Of a stretch of DNA of 64,000 nucleotides, positions 1-9,094 are shown in pieces (position 1 is the first letter of the stretch; every line of letters starts with the position of its first letter). The stretch is from the NCBI GenBank assembly GCA_016715245.1, contig JADKAS010000002.1, forward strand, positions 186,001-250,000, given 5' to 3'. The notes below the pieces were generated by a model that had not been told where the DNA came from, did no database searches, and saw only the letters and a list, made by a program, of their open reading frames with translations. A program made the position numbers and the translations under genes. The stretch is from Saprospiraceae bacterium (GTDB lineage Bacteria; Bacteroidota; Bacteroidia; Chitinophagales; Saprospiraceae).

Positions 1-207
1 ATTGTATTTTACCCAAAAGACAAGTCGGTGATCCGGTATGTGGTAGGTGGAGCTATATTCGGTATGGGTTGGGCACTTAGTGGAGCCTGTCCAGGACCAA
101 TGGTGGTAAATATTGGATATGGGTATTTATCTATGATGATTGTATTTGCCTTTGCAGTTTTAGGTACTTACCTGTATGGTGTCATAAGACATATTTTGCC
201 GCATTAG
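1..207 (+). CDS. YeeE/YedE (DUF6691-like) transporter, C-terminal part
   Basis: This gene is cut by the left edge of the window; the last 68 codons are seen, ending in TAG. The fragment is hydrophobic, with two membrane segments, and carries the motif GMGWALSGACPGP. This G-x-G-W-x-L-(S/A)-G-x-C-P-G signature, with its conserved Cys, is typical of the YeeE/YedE family, whose characterised members import thiosulfate or other sulfur compounds through the inner membrane. The next genes (a TsdA-like cytochrome and a SoxB-like enzyme) fit a sulfur role. The substrate cannot be read from the fragment. In Bacteroidota this family is often split into two half-size proteins, and this could be the second half. 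Confidence 0.75.
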   Translation: MVFYPKDKSVIRYVVGGAIFGMGWALSGACPGPMVVNIGYGYLSMMIVFAFAVLGTYLYGVIRHILPH

Positions 208-460
208 ATACATCAACTATACATTTTATTGGTTGAGTATCGATTAATCTACGTTACATTTTTTTTGTTTTTACCTGCTGAGGAATATGGGTTTCAAGTA
301 AGGTGAAATTCAGACACAACCTGTTCATGGAAGAGCTGATTTTTCAGAAGCTCATCTTACTTTTTGTAGATTTTTCTAAAAAGGAAAAAACAACAGTGAG
401 GTTATTTGTAAAGTTGCATCATTAATATATCAAAACCAACAATTAAATTATTTTTGGAAC

Positions 461-1522
461 ATGATACCTAAACCTTCTAAGTCCTCAGTAAATACTATCG
501 GACTTCTTCAAAACCTTATCTATACTATCCTCCTGGTATTGGTTATTTTGATTTATCTTATTTATCTTATTTTTGAGGGAGGTGAAAGTTTGTTTCCGTG
601 GCCACAAAATACCAAGGAGCATCAAAAAGTGGTTGAAGTAGAAGATTTATACACAAAGGAAACAGACAGATTTTGGCTGGCACCCGATCCGGAAAGCATA
701 AAGGGTTCGGCGTTGGAATCTCAGATTTTGTATGGACGCGATCTGATTGTCAATACTGCTAAATACCTTGGTCCCAAAGGTTCAGTAGCTCAAATATCCA
801 ATGGAATGAATTGTCAGAATTGCCATTTGGATGCAGGAACCAAAATATTCGGCAACAATTATGGCTCTGTGGCCTCAATTTATCCGAAATTCAGGGCAAG
901 AAGTGGGTCTGTTGAAAATATTTATAAAAGAGTCAATGATTGTTTTGAACGAAGTCTAAATGGTATGCCTTTAGATACGATGAGTTTGGAAATGCAGGCT
1001 ATTAAAATGTATATAATGTTTTTAGGAAGTAATGTGGAAAAAGGTACTGTTGTCAAAGGCTCCGGATTGAAGGATATGCCTTTCCTGGATAGAGCTGCAG
1101 ATCCAGTCATTGGAAAAAAAATCTACATGGAAAAATGTGCTTCTTGTCATGTAAAAGATGGTTCCGGGATAAAAGCCGGAGATGGTGTGGTTTATACCTA
1201 CCCGCCTCTGTGGGGACAACATTCTTACAATGATGCAGCAGGTTTGTACCGACTTTCCAATTTTGCAAAATATGTAAAGTATAATATGCCTTTGGGAGCA
1301 ACCTATGAAGCGCCTCAGTTGACCGATCAAGAAGCCTGGGATCTTGCAGCCTTTGTGAATACTCAGGTCAGGCCACATAAAGACACACCTGACGACTGGC
1401 CGGACATTTCCAAAAAACCTATAGATCACCCTGTTGGACCTTACAGCGATTCTTTTGATGCCATCCAACATAAGCTGGGACCATTCAAACCTATAGCAGA
1501 CGCGAGAAAGACTCAAAAATAA
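461..1522 (+). CDS. TsdA-like di-heme cytochrome c (thiosulfate dehydrogenase family)
   Basis: The protein has 353 residues. An N-terminal hydrophobic segment (about residues 13-38) acts as a signal anchor, so the body lies in the periplasm. Two haem c motifs are present: CQNCH at about residues 118-122 and CASCH at 226-230. The text around them (MNCQNCHLDAGT, the W-G-x-x-S-x-N-D-(A/G)-A-G stretch, N-M-P-L-G, and the ending D-H-P-x-G-P-Y...Q-H-K-x-G-P-F) matches the TsdA/SoxA-like family that oxidises thiosulfate to tetrathionate or works in reverse. It lies 38 bp before the SoxB-like gene. Direction of reaction and the exact substrate are inferred from the family, not shown. Confidence 0.8.
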   Translation: MIPKPSKSSVNTIGLLQNLIYTILLVLVILIYLIYLIFEGGESLFPWPQNTKEHQKVVEVEDLYTKETDRFWLAPDPESIKGSALESQILYGRDLIVNTAKYLGPKGSVAQISNGMNCQNCHLDAGTKIFGNNYGSVASIYPKFRARSGSVENIYKRVNDCFERSLNGMPLDTMSLEMQAIKMYIMFLGSNVEKGTVVKGSGLKDMPFLDRAADPVIGKKIYMEKCASCHVKDGSGIKAGDGVVYTYPPLWGQHSYNDAAGLYRLSNFAKYVKYNMPLGATYEAPQLTDQEAWDLAAFVNTQVRPHKDTPDDWPDISKKPIDHPVGPYSDSFDAIQHKLGPFKPIADARKTQK

Positions 1523-1559
1523 TGATCAACAGCATACTATCAACCTTTAAAACATTTTT

Positions 1560-3242
1560 ATGAAACACAACAGGCGTTCATTTTTGAAAACGGTAAGTGC
1601 AGCAGGCGCCGGAGTCGGACTTTTATCGTCTTCTTTTACCAATACAGTTACCGAAAATGAACTAATGAAGGAGGAAAACAAACCCAAAAACTTTCAATTG
1701 ACCATTCTGCAAACGACGGATGTTCATTGTCAGGTACATGCTCATGATGAATTGTTTTGGGAAAACAACGGGATAGTATTCAGAAAAACCGGTGGTTATG
1801 CACATTTTGCAAGCTACATGAAAAAAATGCGGAAAAGTAAGAACCATCTTTTTCTGATGGATACAGGAGACATGTTTCAGGGAAGCGAACTTTCTGTGAA
1901 AACTACAGGAAGGGCAATTTCTCCAATTCTTAATGCGTTGGAATATGATCTGTATCTGCCCGGAAACTGGGAAGTTATCTATGGAAAAAAGGAAATGCAG
2001 CATTTGTTGGGTGGACTTCACGCCCCCAAGGTTTGTGCCAATATGTACCATGATCTTGGGGAAGGTAAAAAAGGTGACCATATTTTTCCACCCTATCATA
2101 TCTGGAATATAAACGGAGTAAAAATCGGTTTTTTGGGGTATACGGATCATCTTGTTCCCATAAGGCAATCACCCAATTACAGCAAAGGGATTTTGTATAC
2201 AAAACCGGAAGAAAATCTGGCTCATTATATTGATGTTCTGAGAAATCAGGAACAATGTATCTATGTAATCATTGTAGGTCACCTTGGTTTGTCACAGCAA
2301 ATTCACTTGTCCAATCTGGAAGCGTGCAAAGGAGCGGATTATATATTCGGAGGAGATACACACGAAAGAGTTCGCAAACCCATTCAGGGGAAATACGCCA
2401 AAGTGGTCGAACCCGGAGCTTTCGGCTCATTTTGTGGAAGACTCGAACTTACTATTGAAGAGGGAAAGGTTATCGGAGATGCTTATTTTCTCGATGAAAT
2501 TTCTGTTCAGAAATACAAGGAAGACAAAAGTATTAAAAATCTGGTAAATAATCTGGAAGGACCTTATTTTGAAGATATAAATAAGATTATTGGATACAGT
2601 AAAATTCCACTGTATCGGTATTTTGTTATTGAAAATACCATTGACACGATGATTCTGGATGCACTAAGATGGAGATTACCGGATATTGACGTCGTTTTGT
2701 CCAATGGATTCAGATTTTGTCCACCCAGGTCGACTCCTGATGAATCCGGTAATATTCCGATTTCGAATGGTTACATATATGATATGCTGCCTGTGGATAG
2801 TTTCATCAGAACGGGCAAGGTAAGTGGAAAACAATTGAAAGTTTGGCTGGAAAAAGAATTAAACAATGTATTTGCTAAAGATGCTTCCAAGAGATTTGGA
2901 GGATGGGTTACCAAATTTCAGGGAATGACAGTGAGATTTTACGCTTTCAAAGAAGAAGGTCAACGAGTCGAATCCATTACAATAAAAGGTAATCCTATTT
3001 CAGAAGATGCTATATATTCTATTGCTGCCTGCGAAAGGGATGGCGACCCATCCGATATGATCTGCAGGATAAAAAATGTTATGGATGCAAAAAATCTTCA
3101 TTACACCCTCCATGAAAATATGAAAAGTTATCTGAAAGCTTTATCACCAGTAAATCCTGTGCCGCAAAAAAATGCGGTAGCATTAGATGCGCCCGACACG
3201 CTGCTCACTCAGGTTTATGGCGTGGATTATCAATTCCACTAA
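1560..3242 (+). CDS. Tat-exported SoxB/5'-nucleotidase-like metallophosphoesterase
   Basis: The protein has 560 residues. It opens with a twin-arginine signal (NRRSFLKT then a hydrophobic stretch), so it is exported folded. The calcineurin-like metal site can be followed: D54-x-H56, D101-T-G-D104, the GNWE block at 135-138, GHLG and GGDTHE further on. The C-terminal half (about 350-560) is the 5'-nucleotidase C-terminal domain. In ordinary 5'-nucleotidases the block reads GNHE; here His is replaced by Trp, as in SoxB proteins (GHWE), the sulfate thiol esterases of the Sox pathway. With the TsdA-like cytochrome upstream, a role in periplasmic sulfur oxidation is likely, but 5'-nucleotidase activity is not excluded. 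Confidence 0.75.
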   Translation: MKHNRRSFLKTVSAAGAGVGLLSSSFTNTVTENELMKEENKPKNFQLTILQTTDVHCQVHAHDELFWENNGIVFRKTGGYAHFASYMKKMRKSKNHLFLMDTGDMFQGSELSVKTTGRAISPILNALEYDLYLPGNWEVIYGKKEMQHLLGGLHAPKVCANMYHDLGEGKKGDHIFPPYHIWNINGVKIGFLGYTDHLVPIRQSPNYSKGILYTKPEENLAHYIDVLRNQEQCIYVIIVGHLGLSQQIHLSNLEACKGADYIFGGDTHERVRKPIQGKYAKVVEPGAFGSFCGRLELTIEEGKVIGDAYFLDEISVQKYKEDKSIKNLVNNLEGPYFEDINKIIGYSKIPLYRYFVIENTIDTMILDALRWRLPDIDVVLSNGFRFCPPRSTPDESGNIPISNGYIYDMLPVDSFIRTGKVSGKQLKVWLEKELNNVFAKDASKRFGGWVTKFQGMTVRFYAFKEEGQRVESITIKGNPISEDAIYSIAACERDGDPSDMICRIKNVMDAKNLHYTLHENMKSYLKALSPVNPVPQKNAVALDAPDTLLTQVYGVDYQFH

Positions 3243-3319
3243 TATAAAAAAGTGACTGACATTTATTAATAAACATGGTCAGATAGTTTTTATTTTTTGA
3301 TCTGAAAGAAATAGAATAA

Positions 3320-4780
3320 ATGGTATATACCAATAGCTACAAAAATAAATATAATTTGAAAAGGCAAAATGTATTATTTGTCGGCATCATTTTTTTAATA
3401 TTTGGTACAGGTCTTTTTGGACAACATCAGGATTTGAAAGAAAAACCGAAAATCTGGCAATCTGAAGAAAAAAGTGTCACAGACTCAATGACTTTGCTGA
3501 GTGCCTTTAAAAAAGGAAAAGTCAACGGCCACTTCAGGTATTTTTTTTCTGCCACAGATAATAAAGGAGACTTGTCCGATTATTATGCAAGTGCAGTTGG
3601 AGGTGGTTTAAGATTTGAAACAGCCACTTACAAAGGTTTCAGTTCAGGTATCAGCGGCTTTTACTTGTTTAACGCCGGCTCGGGAGACCTTTTGAAAAAA
3701 GATTCACTGACCGGGCAGCCGAACCGGTACGAAATTAGTTTGTTTGATCTCACCAATACAGAGTCATTGGAAGAAATCAACAGGGTGGAAGAGTTTTTTA
3801 TCAAATATCAGAAAAATGATTTTAAAGTTACATTTGGCCGTCAATTACTGAATACTCCATTTATTAATCTTCAGGATGGAAGAATGCGTCCAACAGCGGC
3901 AGAAGGGTTTTGGGTTGAAGCTCCCGTCAGTAAAATGCATGGATTTCAACTCGGATGGGTGTATGGCATGGCACCCCGCAGTACAAGCAAATGGTATGAT
4001 ATAGGGGAGTCCGTTGGTTTATATACAACAGGGATTGATACCTCCGGGGAAAGGTCAAAATATTCTAAAAATGTAAATACTAAAGGTGCCTTTTTGTTTA
4101 ATTACCATCTGAAACCCATCTCGGGGTTGGAGATAAATCTGTGGAATTTGTATTTTGACAATGTTTTCAATATAACCCTTTTACAAGCAGAAATGGAACG
4201 AAGTTTAGGAAACGGAACTGGATACCTTGGATCACAGAATGCCATGCAGGTAAAAGTTGGACAAGGGGGGAATGTCGATTCTGAAAAAGCATATTATCAG
4301 AATAAAAACAATGTTTTTATACTTGGAGGCCGTCTGGGTTGGAAAAATAAAAAGTGGGACCATAGCTTGAATGTCAACAGAATATCGGATGGAGGAAAAT
4401 TCCTGATGCCAAGGGAATGGGGCAGGGACTATTTCTATACTTTTATGCCCAGAGAAAGGAATGAAGGTCAAGGGGATGTTACAGCCATAGTTGTAAAATC
4501 ACTTTACAAAATGAACAAAGATTTATCTGTCATTGCCATGTTGGGAAAAGTCCATTTGTCTGACGTTGAAAACTTTTATTTGAATAAGTACGGTTTGCCA
4601 TCTTATCTGCAATTGAATATGGACATTAGGTACCGCTTTTCAGGCTGGTTGCAGGGGCTGGAGGCACAGTTTCTATTTGTTAACAAATGGAAGCAGGGAG
4701 AAAATTATGATAATCTTCGCTACGTTATTCACAAAGTAGATATGCAGCTTTATAATGTGATTTTAAATTTCAGGTTTTAA
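3320..4780 (+). CDS. Outer-membrane porin, OprD/OprO-like
   Basis: The protein has 486 residues. After a signal-like hydrophobic stretch (about residues 18-34, ending in Gly-Gln as is common in Bacteroidota) it is rich in alternating hydrophobic/polar strands with aromatic girdles and ends in Phe (NFRF), as outer-membrane beta-barrels do. Phrases such as the F-x-x-x-G-R-Q-x-L-N-T-P-F block and the R-M-R-P-T-A-A-E-G strand resemble Opr-type porins of Bacteroidota. It follows the SoxB-like gene by 77 bp on the same strand, so it may be the uptake pore of the sulfur locus. The specificity is unknown. Confidence 0.6.
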   Translation: MVYTNSYKNKYNLKRQNVLFVGIIFLIFGTGLFGQHQDLKEKPKIWQSEEKSVTDSMTLLSAFKKGKVNGHFRYFFSATDNKGDLSDYYASAVGGGLRFETATYKGFSSGISGFYLFNAGSGDLLKKDSLTGQPNRYEISLFDLTNTESLEEINRVEEFFIKYQKNDFKVTFGRQLLNTPFINLQDGRMRPTAAEGFWVEAPVSKMHGFQLGWVYGMAPRSTSKWYDIGESVGLYTTGIDTSGERSKYSKNVNTKGAFLFNYHLKPISGLEINLWNLYFDNVFNITLLQAEMERSLGNGTGYLGSQNAMQVKVGQGGNVDSEKAYYQNKNNVFILGGRLGWKNKKWDHSLNVNRISDGGKFLMPREWGRDYFYTFMPRERNEGQGDVTAIVVKSLYKMNKDLSVIAMLGKVHLSDVENFYLNKYGLPSYLQLNMDIRYRFSGWLQGLEAQFLFVNKWKQGENYDNLRYVIHKVDMQLYNVILNFRF

Positions 4781-4943
4781 GAAGAGAGTACATAAATTTT
4801 TTTGTGGAAGAATACGGTTTATAACCTGTATTTGGAAGGAGGGGGTTTTTTCTATAAGATTTTATTTGTTAAAATTGTAAATAAACGTTGAATTTTATTT
4901 TACATATTAAAAAAAAATGTAATTTGTGCCAAAATTGTAAAAT

Positions 4944-5846
4944 TTGTCAGATTCCGATATTTATTCTTTTATAGCTTATGTAAAGGTCGAAAAAAAATAT
5001 TCTGTCCATACTATTATTTCATATGAAAATGATTTAAGGCAGTTTTTCGATTTTGTGGTCACAACATTTGAATTAAATAGTTTGCTTAATTGTAACCATC
5101 AGGTAGTCCGGTCATGGGTGGTTTCTTTGATGTCAGCCCAAAATATGGCTACTTCAGTCAACCGAAAGATATCAACATTAAGGTCATTTTATGGATGGGC
5201 AATTAAAAAAGACAAAATCAGTATTAACCCTATGCTGAAAGTTACGGCCCCGAAAAAACCTAAAAAATTGCCTGTTGTGGTACCCGGGCATAATCTTCAG
5301 CGACTATTTGATCAGGACTTAAAAACATTGGCGGAGGGAGAAAATTTTAATTCCATACGGGATCATTTTATCATTGAGCTGTTATATAGCACAGGCATGC
5401 GAAGGGCCGAGCTTAAAAATCTACAAATACATGATGTAGATGCAAGTCGGAAAGAAATACGTGTGTTAGGTAAAGGAAACAAAGTCAGGAGTATTCCTGT
5501 TACAGATGACTTGCTGTTAGCTTTTAAAAAATATCTTCATATCAGGGCAACCGTTGAAAATGTAACGGGCAGCGCACTTTTTGTATCCGAAAACGGCAAA
5601 CCAATATACGATAAAATGATTTACAATATTGTTCGCCGCAAACTCAGCGGATTTACGACCTTGTCCAAAAAAAGTCCGCATGTTCTTCGTCATACGTTTG
5701 CTACGCACATGCTTGACGAAGGAGCAGACCTTAATGCCATAAAAGAATTGCTGGGACATGCCAGTCTTGCTGCGACACAAGTATATACACACAACAGTAT
5801 CAGCAAGTTAAAAGATGTCTATAAAAAAGCACATCCTGATGGATAA
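4944..5846 (+). CDS. xerC: XerC/XerD-type tyrosine recombinase
   Basis: The protein has 300 residues, the usual Xer length. The N-terminal SAM-like DNA-binding domain covers about 1-95; the catalytic domain follows, with Arg153 (in TGMRRAEL), the H-V-L-R-H box at 246-250, His272 (in GHAS) and the nucleophile Tyr281 (in TQVYTH). The start is TTG at 4944: a stop codon lies six bases upstream in frame and no ATG fits the family N-terminus. The gene sits directly before hpf, an order common in Bacteroidota, so this is the housekeeping chromosome-dimer resolvase rather than an integron integrase: no extra alpha-helical patch between the catalytic motifs is visible. Confidence 0.9.
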   Translation: MSDSDIYSFIAYVKVEKKYSVHTIISYENDLRQFFDFVVTTFELNSLLNCNHQVVRSWVVSLMSAQNMATSVNRKISTLRSFYGWAIKKDKISINPMLKVTAPKKPKKLPVVVPGHNLQRLFDQDLKTLAEGENFNSIRDHFIIELLYSTGMRRAELKNLQIHDVDASRKEIRVLGKGNKVRSIPVTDDLLLAFKKYLHIRATVENVTGSALFVSENGKPIYDKMIYNIVRRKLSGFTTLSKKSPHVLRHTFATHMLDEGADLNAIKELLGHASLAATQVYTHNSISKLKDVYKKAHPDG

Positions 5847-5946
5847 TTTTAACATAATTTTTTTGACAAAAACCTTTTTTAAATACAACTAAATAATGTT
5901 AATGAATGTTAATAAATAAATCGTTTACCCATAAAAAATTTGAAGT

Positions 5947-6252
5947 ATGTTACTAGATATTCAAGCCATTAGATTTACTGCAGACAAAAAGTTAAAGGAT
6001 TTTATTGAAGAAAAACTTGAAAAATTAAATAAATTTCATCACAAAATAATAAGTGTCGTTGTGTTTTTAAAACTTGAAAATACAGGGCAGATAAAAGACA
6101 AAATTGTAGAGATTAAACTAAATGTTCCCGGAAGTACTTTAGTTGCGAATGCCAAAGACAAAACATTTGAAGCGGCTGTAGATGATGCGGTGGAAACGTT
6201 AAAAAGGCAGATCAAAAGGGAAAATGAAAAAAATCAGTCTGCCCGCCAATAG
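5947..6252 (+). CDS. hpf: Ribosome hibernation-promoting factor, short form
   Basis: The protein has 101 residues with the beta-alpha-beta-beta-beta-alpha layout of the HPF/RaiA family: the early D-x-K-L-K-D-F-I-E-E-K-L helix, the V-E-I-K-L-N-V-P-G strand and a basic C-terminal helix ending in K-R-Q-I-K-R. It binds the 30S decoding region to inactivate ribosomes in slow growth. It is the short form, lacking the dimerising C-terminal domain of long HPF. It lies 100 bp after xerC and before the tRNA-tuf operon. Confidence 0.9.
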   Translation: MLLDIQAIRFTADKKLKDFIEEKLEKLNKFHHKIISVVVFLKLENTGQIKDKIVEIKLNVPGSTLVANAKDKTFEAAVDDAVETLKRQIKRENEKNQSARQ

Positions 6253-6402
6253 ACTAAACTAAAAAGCTTATAATCAGGCGGTAAAGCAGCAAAATGTTAG
6301 TTTGTCGAAAGTCTTTTTTTTTGACAAAGTAAAGGTAATTTTAATATTGTGAGTTTTTCACGAGGCAGGTGTGTATTTTTTTAAAAAAACCATTCAAAAT
6401 AT

Positions 6403-6432
6403 TTTGTAATATGCAAAATAGACGTATTTTTG
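6403..6432 (+). promoter_or_regulatory. Bacteroidota-type promoter for the tRNA-tuf operon
   Basis: A TTTG at 6403-6406 is followed after 18 bp by TATTTTTG at 6425-6432. This matches the Bacteroidota sigma-A consensus (TTTG at -33, TAnnTTTG at -7). It lies about 60 bp before the first tRNA and is the only good candidate in the 238-bp gap after hpf. Confidence 0.6.
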
Positions 6433-6490
6433 CGTCGCTTTTGGAAAAAGTTCCATTTTGCATTTTGAAAATTGGACAAAAAAAACAGAC

Positions 6491-6564
6491 GCCAGTGTAG
6501 CTCAGTTGGCCAGAGCAGCTGATTTGTAATCAGCGGGTCGGGGGTTCGAATCCCTCCACTGGCT
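6491..6564 (+). tRNA. tRNA-Thr (anticodon TGT)
   Basis: The 74-nt sequence folds as a full cloverleaf: acceptor arms GCCAGTG/CACTGGC, D-loop with AGCTCAGTTGGC, anticodon loop TTTGTAA reading ACA, T-arm GGGGGTTCGAATCCC. Discriminator base T; CCA is not encoded. First of four tandem tRNAs ahead of tuf. Confidence 0.95.
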
Positions 6565-6580
6565 CTTATTACTTTAACTT

Positions 6581-6663
6581 GGGGATGCGCCGAAGTTGGA
6601 GAGACGGGGCAGACTGTAAATCTGTTGCTTTTAGCTGAATAGGTTCGAATCCTATCATCCCCA
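6581..6663 (+). tRNA. tRNA-Tyr (anticodon GTA)
   Basis: The 83-nt sequence has acceptor arms GGGGATG/CATCCCC, anticodon loop CTGTAAA with GTA, a long class II variable arm and T-arm TAGGTTCGAATCCTA. The long variable arm and the GTA anticodon together identify tRNA-Tyr. Confidence 0.95.
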
Positions 6664-6686
6664 CCGTTTCAGTTAAAGAATTTCAA

Positions 6687-6759
6687 GCGGAAGTAGCTCA
6701 GTTGGTAGAGCATCAGCCTTCCAAGCTGAGGGTCGCGAGTTCGAGTCTCGTCTTCCGCT
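6687..6759 (+). tRNA. tRNA-Gly (anticodon TCC)
   Basis: The 73-nt sequence has acceptor arms GCGGAAG/CTTCCGC, D-arm AGCTCAGTTGGTAGAGC, anticodon loop CTTCCAA with TCC reading GGA/GGG, and T-arm GCGAGTTCGAGTCTCGT. Third in the tandem. Confidence 0.95.
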
Positions 6760-6792
6760 CCAATTTTTAAGCCCAGAGCTATAAAAAAAGAA

Positions 6793-6864
<72 letters not shown>

Positions 6865-6910
6865 CAAGGTATATTTTTATTATTAATTTAAATCCAGAAA
6901 ATTTTATCTG

Positions 6911-8107
6911 ATGGCTAAATCAACATTTGTTAGAAACAAACCACACGTAAACATCGGAACGATTGGTCACGTAGACCACGGTAAGACAACGCTTACAGCC
7001 GCTATTACTTACGTACTTTCCGAAAAGGGGTTAGCTGAGAAGAAAGATTATGACTCTATCGACGCAGCACCTGAGGAAAAAGAAAGAGGTATTACTATTA
7101 ATACTGCACACGTTGAGTACGAAACTGAAAACAGACACTATGCCCACGTGGACTGTCCTGGTCACGCCGACTATGTTAAAAACATGGTAACCGGTGCTGC
7201 TCAAATGGATGGAGCCATTTTGGTATGTGCTGCTACAGACGGACCAATGCCTCAGACTAGAGAGCACATCTTGTTGGCAAGACAGGTTGGTGTTCCTCAA
7301 ATCGTTGTATTTATGAACAAGGTAGACCTGGTAGACGACCCTGAAATGCTGGAGCTTGTTGAAATGGAATTGAGAGAGCTTTTGAGCGCTTACAAATTTG
7401 ATGGAGACAATGCTGCTATCATTCAAGGATCAGCTATGAAGGCGCTTGAAGGTGATGCGAATGCAAAACAAAAAATCCTTGATCTTATGGCAGCAGTGGA
7501 TGAGCAAATCCCTGAACCTACAAGAGACGTGGATAAAACATTCCTTATGCCTATCGAGGATGTTTTCTCTATTACAGGTAGAGGTACAGTTGCTACAGGT
7601 AGAATTGAAAGAGGTGTTATCAACACGGGAGATCCTGTTGAGATCATTGGTATGATGAAACCTGGTGAAAAACCATTAACTTCTACAGTAACAGGAGTTG
7701 AGATGTTCAGAAAAATCCTTGAAAGAGGTGAAGCCGGAGACAATGCAGGTATCTTATTAAGAGGTATTGAAAAAGATGCCATCAGAAGAGGTATGGTTAT
7801 TGTTAAGCCGGGTTCTGTAAAACCTCACGCACATTTCAAATGTGAAATTTATGTGTTGGGTAAAGACGAAGGAGGAAGACATACGCCTTTCTTTAACGGT
7901 TACAGACCTCAGTTTTATTTCAGAACCACTGACGTTACAGGTGATGTAACTTTACCTGCGGGAGTGGAGATGGTTATGCCTGGTGACAATGTGTCACTTG
8001 AGGTTAAATTGATCAGCCCTATTGCCATGGAAAAAGGATTGCGTTTTGCGATCAGAGAAGGTGGTAGAACAGTAGGTGCAGGTCAGGTTACTGAGATCAT
8101 AGCTTAA
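6911..8107 (+). CDS. tuf: Elongation factor Tu
   Basis: The protein has 398 residues, the normal EF-Tu length, and delivers aminoacyl-tRNA to the ribosome as a GTPase. The G1 loop GHVDHGKTT, the switch region with RGITI, DCPGHADY (G3), NKVD (G4) and the later SA(M/L)K-type G5 region are all present, followed by the two beta-barrel domains. It is co-oriented with the four tRNAs upstream and followed by a strong hairpin and tRNA-Trp. Only one tuf copy lies in the window. Confidence 0.98.
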   Translation: MAKSTFVRNKPHVNIGTIGHVDHGKTTLTAAITYVLSEKGLAEKKDYDSIDAAPEEKERGITINTAHVEYETENRHYAHVDCPGHADYVKNMVTGAAQMDGAILVCAATDGPMPQTREHILLARQVGVPQIVVFMNKVDLVDDPEMLELVEMELRELLSAYKFDGDNAAIIQGSAMKALEGDANAKQKILDLMAAVDEQIPEPTRDVDKTFLMPIEDVFSITGRGTVATGRIERGVINTGDPVEIIGMMKPGEKPLTSTVTGVEMFRKILERGEAGDNAGILLRGIEKDAIRRGMVIVKPGSVKPHAHFKCEIYVLGKDEGGRHTPFFNGYRPQFYFRTTDVTGDVTLPAGVEMVMPGDNVSLEVKLISPIAMEKGLRFAIREGGRTVGAGQVTEIIA

Positions 8108-8126
8108 TCCGTTATTTAAACATAAA

Positions 8127-8165
8127 GAGAAAATTAAGCATTCTTTTGGATGCTTAATTTTTCTC
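8127..8165 (+). terminator. Hairpin after tuf
   Basis: An inverted repeat with a long stem (GAGAAAATTAAGCAT pairing with ATGCTTAATTTTTCTC) and an 8-base loop lies 20 bp after the tuf stop codon and just before tRNA-Trp. The U-run is inside the stem. It could terminate or attenuate tuf transcription, or be an RNA processing site. Confidence 0.65.
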
Positions 8166-8174
8166 ATTTATCAA

Positions 8175-8247
8175 AGGGGAGTAGCTCAATTGGTAGAGTG
8201 GCGGTCTCCAAAACCGTAGGTCGCAGGTTCGAGCCCTGTCTCCCCTG
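8175..8247 (+). tRNA. tRNA-Trp (anticodon CCA)
   Basis: The 73-nt cloverleaf has acceptor arms AGGGGAG/CTCCCCT, anticodon loop CTCCAAA with CCA, T-arm GCAGGTTCGAGCCCTGT and discriminator G, as usual for tRNA-Trp. It sits between tuf and secE, its conserved place. Confidence 0.95.
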
Positions 8248-8280
8248 CAGATTTTAATAAAAAAAATAAAATTTTTAGTC

Positions 8281-8469
8281 ATGGAAAACATAAGGCTATA
8301 TTTAAAGGAAAGTTATAATGAATTGATTCACCATGTAACCTGGCCAACCTGGCCGGAGTTATTCAGTAGTGCCAAACTTGTGATTATAGCCACCATCCTT
8401 TTTGCCTTAGTCATCTTTTTATATGATTTGGTTTCCAAATCACTGACTACAGCTTTATATAGCCTGTAA
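8281..8469 (+). CDS. secE: Preprotein translocase subunit SecE
   Basis: The protein has 62 residues, the short single-span SecE form. The amphipathic helix (about residues 5-25, with the E-L-x-x-V-T-W-P-T-W conserved hinge) precedes one transmembrane segment (about 31-50). It clamps SecY in the inner membrane. It lies 33 bp after tRNA-Trp and 10 bp before nusG. Confidence 0.95.
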   Translation: MENIRLYLKESYNELIHHVTWPTWPELFSSAKLVIIATILFALVIFLYDLVSKSLTTALYSL

Positions 8470-8479
8470 AAATATTTAC

Positions 8480-9028
8480 ATGTCTGAAGATAAAAAATGG
8501 TACTCTCTTAGAGTCGTCAGCGGCAAGGAAAAAAGTATCAAAGAGCGAATCGAACTGGAAGTTCAAAGGAGCGACTGGAGTGAAATCGTTACCCAGGTTC
8601 TTGTACCAACAGAAAAAGTGTACAAGATAAGGAACGGTAAAAAAGTAATTTTGGAGCGAAACATACTACCGGGCTATATACTGGTAGAAGCCGTTTCTTC
8701 TAAGTTTACCCCGGAAATGGTGCAAACCATATCCAATGTAACCAATGTGATTCATTTTTTAGGCAAAAACAGTCCTATTCCGATGAGTCAGACAGAGGCC
8801 AACAGGATGCTTGGAAAAGTAGATGAATCTCAGGAAGTTTCCGCATCCATGATAGAACCTTTCATTGTTGGAGAAACCATTAAAATTATAGATGGTCCCT
8901 TCAATGATTTTATTGGTGATGTGAAGGAAGTAAACGAAGAAAAGAAAAAACTTAAGGTCATCGTCAAAATTTTTGGACGGGGCACTGAAGTTGAGCTCAA
9001 TTATATGCAGGTTGAAAAACAATCATAG
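8480..9028 (+). CDS. nusG: Transcription termination/antitermination protein NusG
   Basis: The protein has 182 residues. The NGN domain (about 1-110) opens with K-W-Y-x-L-R-V-x-S-G-x-E, and contains the L-P-G-Y-I-L-V segment that contacts RNA polymerase. A KOW domain follows (about 128-180, with V-x-D-G-P-F-x-D-F). It couples transcription to Rho or to the ribosome. It stands in the secE-nusG-rplK operon. Confidence 0.97.
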   Translation: MSEDKKWYSLRVVSGKEKSIKERIELEVQRSDWSEIVTQVLVPTEKVYKIRNGKKVILERNILPGYILVEAVSSKFTPEMVQTISNVTNVIHFLGKNSPIPMSQTEANRMLGKVDESQEVSASMIEPFIVGETIKIIDGPFNDFIGDVKEVNEEKKKLKVIVKIFGRGTEVELNYMQVEKQS

Positions 9029-9094
9029 GAAATAAAGACTTTAGTTTAAAGCTTCCCTAAAGTCAAATTGATATTAATATTTTAAATTAAAAAA

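Noticed and set aside
4944..5846. The Xer recombinase as the integrase of the cassette array
   Set aside because: It lies 25 kb away beside hpf, has the standard Xer length and no integron-specific insert.
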